Below, in pieces: positions 36,701 to 49,397 of a stretch of 64,000 nucleotides of DNA. Both the position numbers and the translations under genes were made by a program. This stretch comes from Solanum dulcamara (taxonomy: Eukaryota > Streptophyta > Magnoliopsida > Solanales > Solanaceae), in contig NC_077239.1 in assembly GCF_947179165.1 (NCBI RefSeq), positions 32,502,134 to 32,566,133 of the forward strand, given 5' to 3'. A model generated the notes under the pieces. The model was not told where the DNA came from and made no database searches. It saw only the letters and a program-made list of their open reading frames with translations. How positions within the stretch are numbered: position 1 is the first letter of the stretch; each line of letters starts with the position of its first letter.

Positions 36701-37880
36701 CAGCATCACCTTGAACCCAAGAGCCATCCTCATTTTGGATCTTATAAATGTATAGCTTTCTCCTCCTGCCTCTAATCAAAGCATGGAAATATTTAGAGTT
36801 CATATTACCTTCTTTAAACCATTGTAGCTGAATCTTTTGTCTGAGAATAACATCTTCCATTTTTAGGTATCTAATGTACTCAGCATTGATGGCATGAAGC
36901 TTGGACCTGTTTTCATTAGAATTCATGTTGATTAGGTTATCTTTAGATTGTCTAACGTCCTCCTCATACTCTTTAACCTTAGCATAGATGTCTCCAAACT
37001 GATTTCTGGACCAACTACTAAGAGTAGTAGCAAGTCTCTTCATTTTTTGGTGAAAGACCCATATTAGATTACCCTTTAGTGATCTATTCCAATTGTTCTG
37101 AATAATGTCCATAAAAGAAGGTTGCTCAGGCTAGCAGTTTAAGAATTTGAAGTACTTGATGGGATTGTGATGTTGATCAATCATTTCCAAAAGCAAGGGA
37201 CAGTGATCAGAACCCACAGAAGGGAGATGAGTAATGGTAGTATGGGGCATGGTTTCCAGCCATTTATCATTAACCATTCCCCTATCTAGCCTCTTCCAAA
37301 TTCTGAACATAATGCCCCTCTGATTGCACCATGTGTATTTCTGACCATTGAAGCCAAGGTCTTGTAAACCACAGGCCTCAATAATGCTAATGAACTTAAG
37401 ACTCTTTCTCATATTATACATGACACCTCCAAGCTTTTCTTCAGGGTCAGTGATAACATTGAAATCACCTAGGGTACACCAAGGAAGAGGAGTGGATGAC
37501 TCCTGCAGGAAACTATCCCATAGAGGCCTTCTAAGATGGTCCTTACATTTGGCATAGACAAAGGTAGTAATGAACTGATTAGGTCTCATTACATGAGTGA
37601 TCTCACAAGTGATCAACTGCTCATCATTCTCCAAAATTTTGCAATCCACATTCTTAGTCCAAAAGATCCAAATCTTACCATTTGGATTATGAATGGCATA
37701 GTCCATATTAAGGTGGTTTCTGAAGTACTGCAATTGAGTGTTATCTGAAAAAAGCTCCAATATAGCAATAAGGGAAATATGATGGATATTCTTAAGGAGT
37801 TTAATCCTTTCCATGGCACCTTGGGTATTAATACCCCTCACATTCCAATTGAGTGTACTAATAATTGGGAGGTTTTAGAG
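33787..37880 (-). pseudogene. LINE ORF2: endonuclease, RT, zinc finger, RNase H
   Basis: Read on the minus strand. The apurinic-type endonuclease is at 37860-37131: LNWNVRGI, then GDFNVI, GQKYTWCNQR and the SDHCPLLL end motif. A stop at 37131 separates it from an RT-linker frame (37112-36639) in the same phase. RT covers about 36640-35380, with the finger motif GPDGMNGNFF, the palm motif NMDKAYDRVSW (near 36120) and the catalytic FADD at 35814-35825 intact. A zf-RVT-like Cys/His region lies near 34700-34560. RNase H is at 34298-33850, with NTDGS, QAEIEA, EVDSEL and TADALSK supplying acidic residues. In live L1 elements this protein nicks DNA and copies element RNA at the nick. At least five stops or shifts make this copy inactive. 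Confidence 0.9.
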
Positions 37881-37981
37881 GTATATAATCTTGTATTTGG
37901 TCTACCTATGGGGGCAGAATAAGCAGGGCTGCTTGGTTTAGGACTGAAACCTATCATATGTATACCTCTAGGGGATAGGCC

Positions 37982-40900
37982 CTAAAAGTTAGACACCTGT
38001 TGAACCTCATCTGAAAATTCATTGTCCTTGGAGGGGCTGAAAGCTCTAATTAATTGTTCACTCACAACATCATCTTCATCATGATCATTCATTGGCTGGT
38101 TATTATCCTCTACTTCATTCTCTGATTCACAAACTGCATATTCATCAACCCTAGGAGGAGCTTCAATGTTGGTGTGTTTTGTAGTTATCTTAGGGGTGTT
38201 GCTTGCTGAATGTGTGGGAGCTGTGAGGATGTAGTGAGTTTGGAGGGGAGTGATATCCTTACCCACCTTATCATCATCAATCACAAATTGTTGGCAACCC
38301 TGATCTAATTGTTGTAGTGCTATGCTGTCAAGGAGCTTAAGAATTTGGCATTTCTCAGCATGGTTCTTTTCATCAATTTTCTTTTTTATAGTATCCCTCC
38401 TTTTCTTACTCAACTTGTTCTTCTTTGCAGTAGAGTTTTTGCCACTAGTGCTGGCAATACACCCCAAGTCCTTGGCCATAGAACCTTTGTTAGTTAACAT
38501 GGTAGAGACCTGTGCAGGATCATTTCCTTCTGTAGTTTTAAGAGGTGCTGAATCATTCATATCATTATGCTCAGTGGTTGCAGGATCTCTAGGGTCAGTG
38601 TTTTGGTTCTCATGCAAAACATGAGACAAATCCCTTCCTCTTTTGGTTTCCCCTTCCTGCAAGTTAGATTGTGTCTCCTTTACTTTTCCATCCTGACCCC
38701 AACAACTTCAGCATCAACAACATTAATAAATGAGGGCATCCTGGGGATTGGGAGGAGAAATTTAATACCTGGGAACCTTGATTCATTATTTTATAGATTA
38801 CTCCTTTGAGTAGTACCTGTTAAAATAGTACCTGTGCATTCAATATGAGGGGAATGGGTCTTTAGGAGAGCTAAGTCAATACCATGTCTTTGGTGTTTGG
38901 TGTGTTCCTGCATTGTTGATGAACTCTTCAGACTTGAGTTCCTTTGGTTGAGAGGTTCTCCTGCATCTTGGTTAGTAGTTTGATCTTGTATAACAAGATC
39001 AACATAATTATTAGAAGTAGGAGTAAAATTAACAGACTTACCTGCCCCTATGATTTTTTGTTAGAGTTTATCATTTTTTTTTTGTTATTCTGTGGTAGAC
39101 TAGAGCTACTCACATTATTTTGTTGAGGCTTTCTTTGTCCCTTGGATTGTTTCTTCCTCTGAACTTGCCATAGCTCATCTTTTGTATTATGAGCTATAAT
39201 CTGTGGCTGAGCAGGATCATCAGTTGTAGGTCCATTGGTGTGTGTATTATCCTGATCCTTGTTGAACATGCCCTTCTTGATTTTGTTCTTTTTAGCAGCT
39301 TTCTCTTCTTTTCTTTTTTTCTATTCTTCATCCCTTCTCTGAATATTGCAAGCATGTATCAAGTGACCTTGATGTTTGTAGTACATGCAATAATCAGGTA
39401 TATTTTCATATTGGATAGCCTGCCATCTCCCTAGAGATTTATCATCTTTATCATATCCCATCCAAACATGGGGAGGTCTTTTTTCAGTGAGGTTCACTTG
39501 TAGTCTCACCTTAGCTATGCTTCCCCTAGTTTTTTGAATGGAAGCAGTATCAAGATAGAGTACTTTCCCTACATAGGCTAGCAGGGCAGTTATGAACTCC
39601 TTGTTGTAATAATGCCAAGGTAGTTTAGGTAAGGCTACTCAAATTGGCACTATTGGAGTTTCTTCATCAGGTTTAAAAGTGGGTGTTCATGTCTGAATCC
39701 TCATGAGTTGGCCCTCTATTGTCATTCTCTGTTTGGTCCAGGCAGTAGTATAGTCCAACTCATTATCCAAATTAATATAAACATGTCTAGCATTGAAATA
39801 TGCTATTTTGACATCTCTTGAGAGCTGGGTTTGAGGGATGAAGCTCCTTCTTATCAACTCTATTTTTGGCATGGTGTTGCTAAATTTGCCAACCAAAGTG
39901 TACTTGCATCTTTCAGCCAGTTTGTGCATGAAGTCTTCTCTTTGAAAGAACATAGTAGGCAGGCCCTATTTGGTAGTATACTCAGGGGTGGAAAAGTCAA
40001 AAGGAGCCTCATTCTTTGCTTAGTTTAATCTGAGTTTAGCGGCAAAGGACTAAATTACAGTGTATGGGCAGGTTGAGGGACCTGGTCCTTCAAGTTGGGA
40101 AAGTTGTTTTCTGGGGGTTTTGGTTAGTGTTACTTGGTTGAGTTTGAGTATGGGCTATTTTGGTTGCATGATGTTTAGGACCAGTATTAGCAGAGCTGCT
40201 AGGCACCTTGGGTTGATTATTCTAAATATGAGTGTCAAAATTGCTAGATACCTTAGGAAAGTTATTATGGAGAATGGTAAGCTGCTTGTTGTGATGCTGG
40301 TTACTAGGTTGAGAATTGGCATTGTTAAGCACTTAGGGTATAATTTCAGGGTGGCTAGTAGTCTTGATGTTGATAATATTGGGACCATTGGATTTCAAAA
40401 CATCATCAGTCGAAGGCATAAAGTTGGATGGAATAGACATACCTGCAGTTGTCACTCCTTGCGACTAATTTTTTCCTTGAAAATTTTGCTCGACATGTAA
40501 GGTATTTTGAACATTATCATTCTGAAAAGTTCTATTATCATTGGTCACAGCTCGAGTTTCCATCGACGACTTACTGTTACATTAATTATTGGTACCTCTA
40601 ATTTTTTGAATTTGATCTGGAATATATCATAGTGATCACATGCTCGTATTCCATGTAATTATTGTTGTACTTGGTCGTGCAATTGAAAATTTTCTGAAAA
40701 TTGAACTGTTGAAGCTGCTAGTTCTTTGCTCAACCTATTAGAAGAGGTCACCAAGATACTCGAGGAGCGAGGGAGAGATTTGAGCTGGCACTTATTGCTA
40801 GGAAGATGCATAAGACCCTCACGAACATTTTGGCATTGAGTTTTATCCGATTGGGTTGCTGGAGCTCCGATGCTGATGTCGCTTTTTTTGCCAGAGATTG

Positions 40901-41400
40901 TTACTCCGGTGAAACTTGAACCCTTAGTTGCGTCTTGACCTAGAGAACAAACCCCAGAGGGTCCGATGTCTCGAATGTCACCAGAACCTGTTCGAATATC
41001 CATGCACAGCTCCGGTGACTGTGTTCTTCAGCTCAGTAGTCGCCTGATCAGCGCTTTCAATTTGTGCGCTGGTTTGATCCAAATTTTAGACTATATGTAG
41101 TCCAAATGATAAGGAATCATATGCACCAACTCTTGTTACTTGAATCAATCCCTGATTTTGCAGCGCGATGATTTTGTGAGCAGTTCTCAACTCCTCCTCA
41201 AAAATATGAACAGTGATCGCAGTTGTATTTTGCGTTGTTACAACTTGAGTCAATCCTGCTTTACTTGAAATTGCTACTGTTTTATCAGTATTGTTTTGCA
41301 GATTCAAAGTACTCATAGCTGCATTAGAGGTTGATGCTTCTTGAGCTATATTCTTATTATGGTCTGGTGGTATATGGGGCTCCACCGGTGGTGAAGCCAT
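37982..41400 (-). pseudogene. LINE ORF1: DUF4283 RNA-binding protein, broken
   Basis: I place the start at the ATG complement at 41398-41400 (MASPPVEPHIPP...); an upstream in-frame Met exists at 41475. After low-complexity Ser/Thr/Gln-rich sequence, the DUF4283 region is clear at about 40020-39690 (FMHKLAERCKYTLVGKFSN, RRSFIPQTQL) and 39680-39350 (PWHYYNKEF, RWQAIQYENIP). The zinc knuckle reads CMYYKHQGHLIHAC, with Tyr in place of the second Cys. A Lys/Gln-rich stretch (39200-39050) and an acidic tail (38662-37982) follow. ORF1 proteins of plant L1 bind element RNA. Frame breaks at several sites make it non-coding now. Confidence 0.8.
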
Positions 41401-41524
41401 TCCGGCTGTCTTATGCTTATGAAGATGATGAACAACGTTAGTTACCATTAGAGATTTGAGAGAAAAAAATTTCAAATATCACACCATTATATACTAGGTG
41501 TTTACCTATACATCGGAGGAAAGT

Positions 41525-41538
41525 AGGTCTTCCTTCTT
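41525..41538 (+). repeat. Target-site duplication of the LINE, right copy
   Basis: Exact repeat of 31892-31905. The E3 leader resumes here ('ctttcatgatctatgtcg'), matching the uninterrupted leader of E2 near 29260-29285. Confidence 0.85.
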
Positions 41539-41600
41539 TCATGATCTATGTCGGGAAGTAGAGTGGTTAAGTGTTTTCCCTCTGATGCTTGTTCTGTGTA

Positions 41601-42765
41601 ATTTTTAGAATATCCCTCCATAAAGATACCCCGTTAGAAGGAATGAGGTTGAAGAGGAGCAACAAGCTTCAAATGACCCTATGAATGATCAAGTTTCTAA
41701 TATCGAGTTTCGAGCGGCCTTTCAAGTACTCGCTCAAGGTATTATGGTTCAAGTGAATCGTGAATTAGTTTCTTCCATGAATTTGAATGCTAGAACGGCT
41801 GCAACAAGGATTTGTGACTTTATGAGGATGAATACTCTGAAATTTTAAGGCTCCAAAGTTAATGAGGATCCCCAAGAGTTTGTGGATAGCATCCATAAGA
41901 TTGTTGAGATCATGGGGGTTAGCCTAGTTGAAAGGGTGGAGTTGGAAACATACTAATTGAGGGGTGTTTCTCAAATTTGGTTTGATTAATGGAAAAGTGA
42001 TATTCTAAAAGGTCTTTACAAAAGGGTAAGATTTGAGGAAGTCCAAAGTGTAAGAGTTTATCAACCTCAAACAAGGTGGAATGAGTGTGAAGGAGTATGC
42101 CCTCAAGTTTTCTCAATTGTCAAAATATGTCCCATTCATGGTTGCCGACTCTAGAGCTCGTATGAGAAAACGTGTAGCAGGTGTATCTAATATAGTTGCA
42201 ATGGCGTGCAAAATGGCTATCTTAATCTAGGATATGGATATATCTAGACTCATAACCTACGTGGATCAAGTGGAGAATGATAAGCTGAAGTTTTGAAATA
42301 GGGAGTCAAAGAGGCCAAGGACTGATGATGGTGAGTTCTCCTATGCTAAGTCTGAAAGTGGAGGGTGTTCTCGTTTTTTCCAAAAGTAATCCATCCAAGG
42401 GTCTTCTAATGCTAATACTCCAAGGTTTGACAAAGATAGGGCGCCCAACCCTAAATATCAAGTAGGTGCTTCCATTGGCCAACTTACTCTCGCATGCAAG
42501 AAGTGGTGGAAACCACAAGGGTGAATGTCTAGTAGGGTTGAATGTGTGCTACCGGTATGGCAAGTCGGGTCATCGTACTAAGAAATGCAAGGTTAAGGAT
42601 GCTCATCCTCAAGGCCAAGTTGTTTAAGGTGGCCAAGGGCAACAAAAGGATGGTCAATGAAACAATCAGTTCTATGCTCTCTATGGTACGTAAGAGATGG
42701 AGGAGACGCCCGATATTGTTACCAGTATGTTACAGGTCTTTCACTATGATGTTTATGCTTTGCTA
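41601..42765 (+). pseudogene. gag of E3, truncated
   Basis: Sequence similar to the E5 gag runs through the capsid-like core to two zinc motifs near 42500-42590 (VCYRYGKSGHRTKKC, where the second Cys is Tyr). The usual start codon position appears as ATC (about 41609). At about 42762-42768 it switches to the leader of another element (E4) at a shared 'gcta' microhomology; in E5 this point continues into protease. Stops occur throughout. Confidence 0.75.
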
Positions 42766-43904
42766 CATATTTGAATATGAGGTTATGAGGTGTTTAGGAA
42801 ACTTTATTCTTTCATTATTCTTATGTCGTGTGATAGAGTTGAACTCTAAGGCTTTTTCTTCTAATCCTTTCTCTTTGCAATTACAAAAATATGCCTCTAT
42901 GAAGAATCCCTATGAGAAGATATGTTAAAGAGGAGAAACAATCTCTAAATGACCCTTTGAATGAGCAAGTCTCTTATGCAGAGTTTTGGCTGTGTTTCAA
43001 GTACTTGCCCATGTCGTAGTTGCTCATGCTAATAATAAAGTGGTAGCTCTTGTGAACCTAAATATAGGTATGAAGACTAGTTGAATTTGTGATTTCTCCC
43101 GTATGAACCCTCTCGAGTTTTATGTCTCAAAGGTGGATAAGGATCCACAAGAGTTCATTGAGGGTATTGGTAGATTATTGATATCATGGGCATTCATCCA
43201 GTGGGAAAAAATGCATTTAGCGGCTTATCAACTTAAGGGAGTTTCTCAGGTGTGGTTTAACAGATGGAAAGGTTAAAGAGGTGGATATGATGGTCTCATT
43301 GATTGGGAAGAGTTCAGGGGTGTATTCCTTGATCAGTTCTTTTCATTGGAGTTAAAGAAAGCAAAGGTTCATGAATTCATGAATTGTGATAAGGTAATAT
43401 GAGTGTGAGGAAGTTTTCTCTTAAGTTTACTAACTAGTCAAAATATGCTCCTTTCATGGTTGCCGACCCAAGAGGTCGTATGAGCAAGTTCATTTTGAGT
43501 GTGTCAGACTTAGTGGTCTAGGAGTATAGAACTACTATTATAATCAAGGAGATGGACATCTCTAGGCTCATGAAAAATGCTGAACAAATAGAGGAGGAGA
43601 ATTTAAGGAGAGATATAGAAGGGGGTCCAAGAGGGCTCGAACTGATGGTGGTGAGTTTTCTTATGGTAAGTCCGAAAATGGTGGTCATCCTCAATATCGC
43701 CAAAAGTACTCTGGACAAAACTCTTCAAACACTCTGGCTCCAACATTTGATAAGGATAGGGTGTCTATCCTTAAGTTTCAAAGAGGAGATCCATGTGGCC
43801 AAGTCATTCCCCAATGCAAAAAGTGTGGGAGATACCATAGAGGAGAGTGTTTTATGTGATTGGGAGCATGTTATAGATGTGGTAAGCTGAGTCATCATGC
43901 AAAG
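42766..43904 (+). pseudogene. Leader and gag of E4
   Basis: The leader at 42770-42890 matches the E1 leader (17145-17263), and gag starts at ATG 42891 (MPL*RIPMRRYVKEEKQ type, with an early stop). The core and the tail MDISRLMKNAEQIEEEN (43552) follow, then CKKCGRYHRGEC and CYRCGKLSHHAKD near 43815-43905. As in E1, the last Cys of the knuckle is missing because a deletion joins it to the RT end. No LTR or PBS precedes it; it is joined directly to E3 gag. Confidence 0.8.
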
Positions 43905-45965
43905 GATTGGGTGCAGGTTTGTGGAAGGATTCTCTTCCATTGCATCTCCCTTGATTACTTTGACTCAAAAGAGGGTGAAATTTCAATGGTTTAAGGTATG
44001 TGAGAAAATCTTTCAAGAGTTGTAAGATAGACATACTTCTGCTCCGATGATGATTTTACCAAAAGGATCCGATGGTTGTTTAGGTATATTGTGATACTGC
44101 AAGGGTTGGTCTTGGTTGTTTTTTGATGCAAAATGGTAAAGTGATAGTCTATGCTTCTCGGCAACTCAAGGTGCATGAAAAGAACTATCCAATTTATGAC
44201 TTGGAGTTAGTGGTGGTTGTGTTTTATTTGAAGATTTGGAGATACTATCTCTATGGTATCCATGTTGATGTATTCATCGACTATAAGAGCTTGCAATATG
44301 TGTTTAACCAAAAGGATTTGAACCTTCGACAAAGGAGATGACTTGAGTTGTAAAAGGATTATGATATGAGTATGTTGTACCTTCTAGGTAAGGTGAATTT
44401 GGTTGTTGATGTCTTAGTAGATTGTATGACTAGTATTTCCCATGTTAAGGGCAAAAAAAAGGAGTTAGTTTGTAATGTTCATAGACTAGCTCATTTGGGT
44501 GTTCGTTGGGTTAATTTGGAAGATGGTGGTGTAGTTGTGCAAAATAGTTCTGAATCATCTCTTGTGGTAGATGTAAAAGTAAAACAAGATAGATATCCTA
44601 CTTTGGTTGAGTTAAAGAAAGCGGTTGCCAAAATATCCATTGAGGCTTTCTCCCAAGGAAGAGATGGCGTACTTAGATATCTAGGCCGTTTATGTGTTTC
44701 CAATGTTTATGACTTAAGAGAAATGATATTGTTCGAAAGGTCATAGTTCATGGTATTCTATTCACCTAGGTTCCATAAAGATATATAGAGATTTGAGGGA
44801 AGTGTATTGGTGGAATGGAATAAAGAAGGATACTGCGAAGTTTGTGTCCAAATGTCCTAATTTTCAACATGTGAAGGTTGAGCATAAAAAATTGAGAGGT
44901 TTAGCTCAGTATATTTAGATTCCTACTGTGAAGTGGGAGGACTTCAATATGGACTTTATTATAGGTTTGCCTCGTACCCATAGGAAACATGATACGATTT
45001 GGGTGGTTATTGACCAAATGATTAAGTCAATGCATTTTCTTCCTAGTGAGACTTCCTATTCAGCCGAGGACTATGCTAGGCATTATATTTGTGAGTTAGT
45101 AAAACTTTATGGTGTTCCGTATTCAATTCATATCTCAGTTTTAGAGGTATTTACAAAAGAGTCTTGGTACTCAAGTTAAGCTTAGCACAACTTTTCACCC
45201 ACAGACAGATGGTCAAGCCGAGCATAGCATTTAGACCTTGGAGGACATGTTGAGATCTTATGTCATTGACTTCAAGGTTAATTAGGAAGATCATTTGTCA
45301 TTGAATGAGTTTGCTTATAATAATAGTTATCATTCTAGTATTCAAATGGTTCCATTTGAGGCCTTATATGGTAGGAGATGTAGATCTGCTATTAGTTAGA
45401 TTGAAGTTGGTGAATTTGCCTTGATTGGGCCTGAGTTAGTGCATGAGCCTATGAATAAGGTTAGACTCATTATAGAAAGATTGAAGACTTCCCTGAGTCA
45501 ACACAAGTCCTCTTCAGATGTGAGAAAAAGGTAACTTGAATGTGAGGTTAATGATTGGATGTACTTGAAAATCTTACCCATGAAGGGTGTGAAGCATTTT
45601 GTCAATAAAGGGAAGCTTATTCCCCGCTATGTAGGCCCATATAATATTTTGAGGTTGATTGGTAAGGTGACATATGAGTTGGATTTTCCCTCAGAATTAG
45701 CATCGGTGCATCTGGTGTTTCATGTGTCATTGTTGAAGAAATGTATGGGTGATCCTAGCTCTATTGTGCCCTTGGACAATGTTGGTGTAAAGGAGAGTTT
45801 ATCGAATGAGGAATTTCTGGTTGAGAGTCTAGATCGGCAAGTTAGAAGGTTGAGGGAAAAAAAGGGACATGCTATATCCGAAACATACGAAATATAGTAA
45901 ATATCGTTAACAAGGAAGTAGCTTTCGTTAAGGTGTTTGGAGGAACCAAGAGGTTGAAGGTGCTA
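43905..45965 (+). pseudogene. RT end, RNase H, integrase and chromodomain-like tail of E4
   Basis: After the deletion junction come an RT tail (43930-44010), RNase H (44123-44341: [24 protein letters not shown]), the RNase H-integrase linker (44366-44746), then integrase. The zinc region has CPNF in place of CPNC. The first catalytic Asp is present (NMDF, 44946-44957), but the second motif reads IHISVL where SDRG is expected, so that Asp is lost. The C-terminal part 45559-45897 (112 codons) keeps the GPYNILRLIGKV and VFHVSLLKKC motifs and ends near 45965. Protease and most RT are absent. The 3' LTR is not found in + orientation; a minus-strand LTR starts at 46176. Confidence 0.85.
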
Positions 45966-46175
45966 CATGGAAGGCTGAAGTTGATATGATGTCATGATAT
46001 CCTCATCTCTTTCTTTCTGTTCTAAGTTGAGGTATCAAGTTCTTTCATGATTTACCCCATTGAATTCATGTATTTCAGTCATTCGCATATATTTATAGGC
46101 ATGTATGTTCACGAAATGAGTTTTAAAATCATATTTTAGCTTGAGATTGATTATTCTATGTTTTTATGCATTTTT

Positions 46176-47863
46176 TCACACCCCAAGCTAGACCTTAGGA
46201 ATGACATGATGATTGGAAACCTGAAGTATCCCAACCAAGTCATCTTACCATATATCGAATATATAAGATAAATGAACATAATAAAATAAGCAAAAATATC
46301 AACTCAACATAGAAATCAAAGGGGAAGTAAACCCAACTCAAATATCTGACAAGGACTATCAACTTTCAATGTCTAAACATGCCTCTATACTAGACTTGAT
46401 GGGGGCTTTAGGACAAGCTCCTAGCTCACATGAATCATAAGAGAAAGTCAAGTAGAAATATAAAAGAAAAGTCATGTCCTCAATGAATGAGGACTCCCCA
46501 ACTCTCGCCCAAGGAATGCTTACCGAAGGGAAATTTTAACTACTTGAATAAGAAGACTGGAGTCTACCTTCTCATTAGGAGTTTCCTCATTTCAGATTAT
46601 ATAAAGTACCCAAGGGCGTAAAAAGCTAAACCAACTCTAGCCACGAATGTGAGGACGTGATTATTGTCTGTCCCAACATTATGAGACAATGTAGGCAAAA
46701 TATATGTTAGTACATAGAAGGTATAAGTATGTGATGTATGCATGAACAAGTAATAGGATAGGAGCAATATGAAATAGGATGCATGACCAATCATACATGA
46801 ATAAGGCTTAAAAGCATTTGAAAACACATGAAAACTTATGGTCAATGTACCATAGAAGAATCTCATAGTAAAACATACATCTTTGCATATATCATGTGTG
46901 GGATAAGATCTTTTACCGACATCTAAGACCATGTGAGCTACAATATGGAATCGATGTAACTCCTACATTAAAAAAAGAGAGGCTACTTACCAAGGTAGAC
47001 TCTGTGAGAACATTTTTAACTTTATGAGTTATATGTGGATCCACTAGCTAGGCCATAAGGCAAACTACGGTGGCAACATAGTTTGTTATTTAGGTTGCTA
47101 CTAGGATTCCCTTGAGTAACTAACTACGTTACCAGACCGAACCCCACCTAAATTTCCTGTGCTTAATCAGTATCTCAATGGAAATCATTAAAAATATTGA
47201 AACATCATCAGTAACTTTATATGAATGTCATCATTATAGTAGTTTGTTAACTTGGTGATTTATAAGAATCTATAAACTTTGGTGAAAATTATCCTTATCA
47301 CCATATTAAATCATAATTTGTGTGAGAATTGTCCTTATTACATCATAATAACTTTTTTGCATAATCATTCATCATCATTATAACTATCATTATTCAATCA
47401 TAAGTCTCAACTCTTTCATAAAAGCTTCCTTTTGAAAATCATTGAACTTCATAATCATAATTCATGTAAATCATCATTAAAATTGCTTCATACACGGGCA
47501 TTCATAATTCAACTTGAAATCATGCAATTATTGTATAATCATGCTTATAATAATCATTAAAAACTATTCAAAAATAATTGAAACAACTCAATGAAACTCA
47601 TCAACTTAGAGTTAATAAACAATTGAAATTTAAATAGATCTTTGGGAAAAACCTTGGGACTCCATGGGTGAAAAGAACCCATGGATCAATCCCCACATAC
47701 CTTGATGAAACCAACTAAGAAATGGAAGAAGAAACATATTTCTCTTGAAACCCTAACTGCAGTATATGAGAGAACTTTGAGAGAATTGATTTTATCTTGC
47801 CTAGAGAAATTTTGGGAATAAATTAGAATAGGAGGGAAATTTAAAAGGTTGGGTTATTTATAA
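46176..47863 (-). mobile_element. Subfamily A LTR in minus orientation, lacking its U3 start
   Basis: Read on the minus strand, it runs from a TATA-like ATTATAAATAACC (47851-47863) through the R/U5 blocks to an end '...ttggggtgtga' at about 46176. Its order and blocks match 48385-49036 (+), 16000-17046 and 28843-29125. U3 upstream of the TATA is missing. No primer-binding site follows its end, so it is a 3' LTR or a rearranged piece. It may be the inverted 3' LTR of E4. Confidence 0.7.
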
Positions 47864-49036
47864 TGTAAGACCCTAGAAGAAGGAAAGTTAAAAAAAAAAA
47901 AGAAAAATCTCTCAAAGTATGATTGTCTCCGAGTCTACGACTCCGAAGATGACTCATAGTCACTCTTACAATTCGTAGGGATGAGTTCTAGAGGGAGCTC
48001 TTGAGCTTGTTCAGGACCATCATTAGAAGAAGTCCTATGACTCAACAGGACTAGTCATAGTCCTGTTGACGAGTTGTAATGTTAACTCATCATAAAACTT
48101 CAATGATTCATAATTTTATAGGTTTTTGGACCTATAGGATGAGTTGGGTCTATGACCGGTAAGAGTTTTGATGAGTCATAACCATGACTCTTAGAGAGAA
48201 ATCAGAGACCCAAATCTCAAGGTCTTCTTAGACCTATAGGATGACTCATATTGATGAGTTGTAAAGGTTTCTACGACTCATAGGAGTTAACTCGCCAGGT
48301 TAAAATCCGAGTTTAATGAAGGGCAATATTGTCTTTTTCTCAAATTTGGTTCAATGAACCTAGATACTTTTATGAACTAGTTCAAAATCTATAAGCACAC
48401 AACCGTACAAATTTCCCTCCTATTCTAATTAATTCTCCTAAATTCTCTAAGGTAAGACTAAAAAATTCTCTCAAGGTTCTCTTCTACAAATTTAAGTTAG
48501 GGTTTCAAGAGCAATTCATTTCTTCTTCAATTTTAGAGTTAATTCACCAAGGTATGTGGGGACTGATCCATGGGTTTCTTTTACCCATGGAGTCCTAAGG
48601 TTTTCCTCAAAAATCTCGTTAAATTTTATTACTTTCTAACCCTAGTCTTGTTAATTTGCATTGGGTTATTTTAATTACGTTTTTAATTATTATTAATGAT
48701 CATCATAAGCATGATTATAAATAAATTATATGATTTTAAGTTGAATTAAAAATGCCCATGCACAAAGCTATTTTCAATGATGATCTAAGAAAGTTATTAT
48801 AGTGTGATAAAGATAATTCTCACACAAATTATGACTTAAAATGGTGATAAGGATAATTCTCACCAAGATTTATGGACTCTTATGAATCACCAAAGTTAAT
48901 GAGCTACTCTAATGATTATTTTCATGATGAAGTACATGAAGATGCTTCTATGTTTCTAATGAATTCCGTTGGGATATTGACTAAGAACCGAAAGGATTTT
49001 TAAGTGGGGTTTGATCCAGTAATAGAGTTAGTTACC
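47864..49036 (+). mobile_element. 5' LTR of E6, first part (subfamily A)
   Basis: Starts TGTAAGACCCTAGAAG. U3 contains short inverted motifs based on 'ctacgactc'/'gactcatag' and a perfect 12-bp-arm hairpin at 48042-48069. It continues through the leader-type block ('ggtatgtgggga') to 49036, where the sequence switches to a minus-strand subfamily B LTR. The missing continuation of this LTR is found on the minus strand at 51045-49775, which points to an inversion. Confidence 0.7.
48042..48069. repeat. Perfect hairpin in LTR U3
   Basis: Arms tcaacaggacta (48042-48053) and its exact reverse complement (48058-48069) are separated by a 4-nt loop, gtca. It sits among other, looser inverted motifs of the same U3. 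Confidence 0.85.
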
Positions 49037-49397
49037 TTCAACTTGACCTGTAGGGGTGTCTGCCACTAAGCTCACCACGGTCCAAAAATATTCCACAGCC
49101 CGTGGTGGCCAGTCGTGGTCTAAGCCTTGGGATCAATTTTGAGGCTTTAGGGGAGGGGTCACCACAGGAGATTTAATGGCCCATGGTGCTCATTACGGTC
49201 CTTGATGATGTATTGCAGACCTCACCCTGTAAGCTAACTTTAGGAACATCACCACAGTGGCTTACAATGGTTCATAATGCTTACCACGGCTCGTGAAAGC
49301 CTTCCATGGTCATCACATGGTGCTAAATTTTCATAGCTTTCCAAATTTTCATGTGTTGATCCTTTTTTCCTAAATTTCCAAATTCTGGGGTCTTACA
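49037..49397 (-). mobile_element. First 360 bp of the E5 5' LTR, inverted
   Basis: The minus strand starts TGTAAGACCCCAGAATT at 49397 and matches positions 1-360 of the LTR at 29499, including the cacgg/ccgtgg repeats, then stops at 49037. The following part of the same LTR lies at 51046-52832 on the + strand. Confidence 0.8.

Larger units (their letters stand above)
31906..41524 (-). mobile_element. Plant L1-type LINE inserted in the E3 leader
   Basis: The 9.6 kb insertion is flanked by 14-bp duplications. On the minus strand the order is ORF1 (DUF4283 domain and zinc knuckle), ORF2 (endonuclease, RT, zinc finger, RNase H), a long 3' region of about 1.9 kb, and a short A-run (+ strand tctttttt at about 31908-31916) at the end. 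Both ORFs carry stops and frame shifts but are nearly full length, so this is a late, almost complete insertion into an already old LTR element. A related 3' end fragment lies at 49939-50508. Confidence 0.9.

Noticed and set aside
34280..38809. Plus-strand open frames of 60-126 codons across the LINE
   Set aside because: They lie antisense to recognisable ORF1 and ORF2 domains and have no motifs of their own.
48042..48069. MicroRNA precursor
   Set aside because: The stem is only 12 bp with a 4-nt loop, too short for a plant miRNA precursor.
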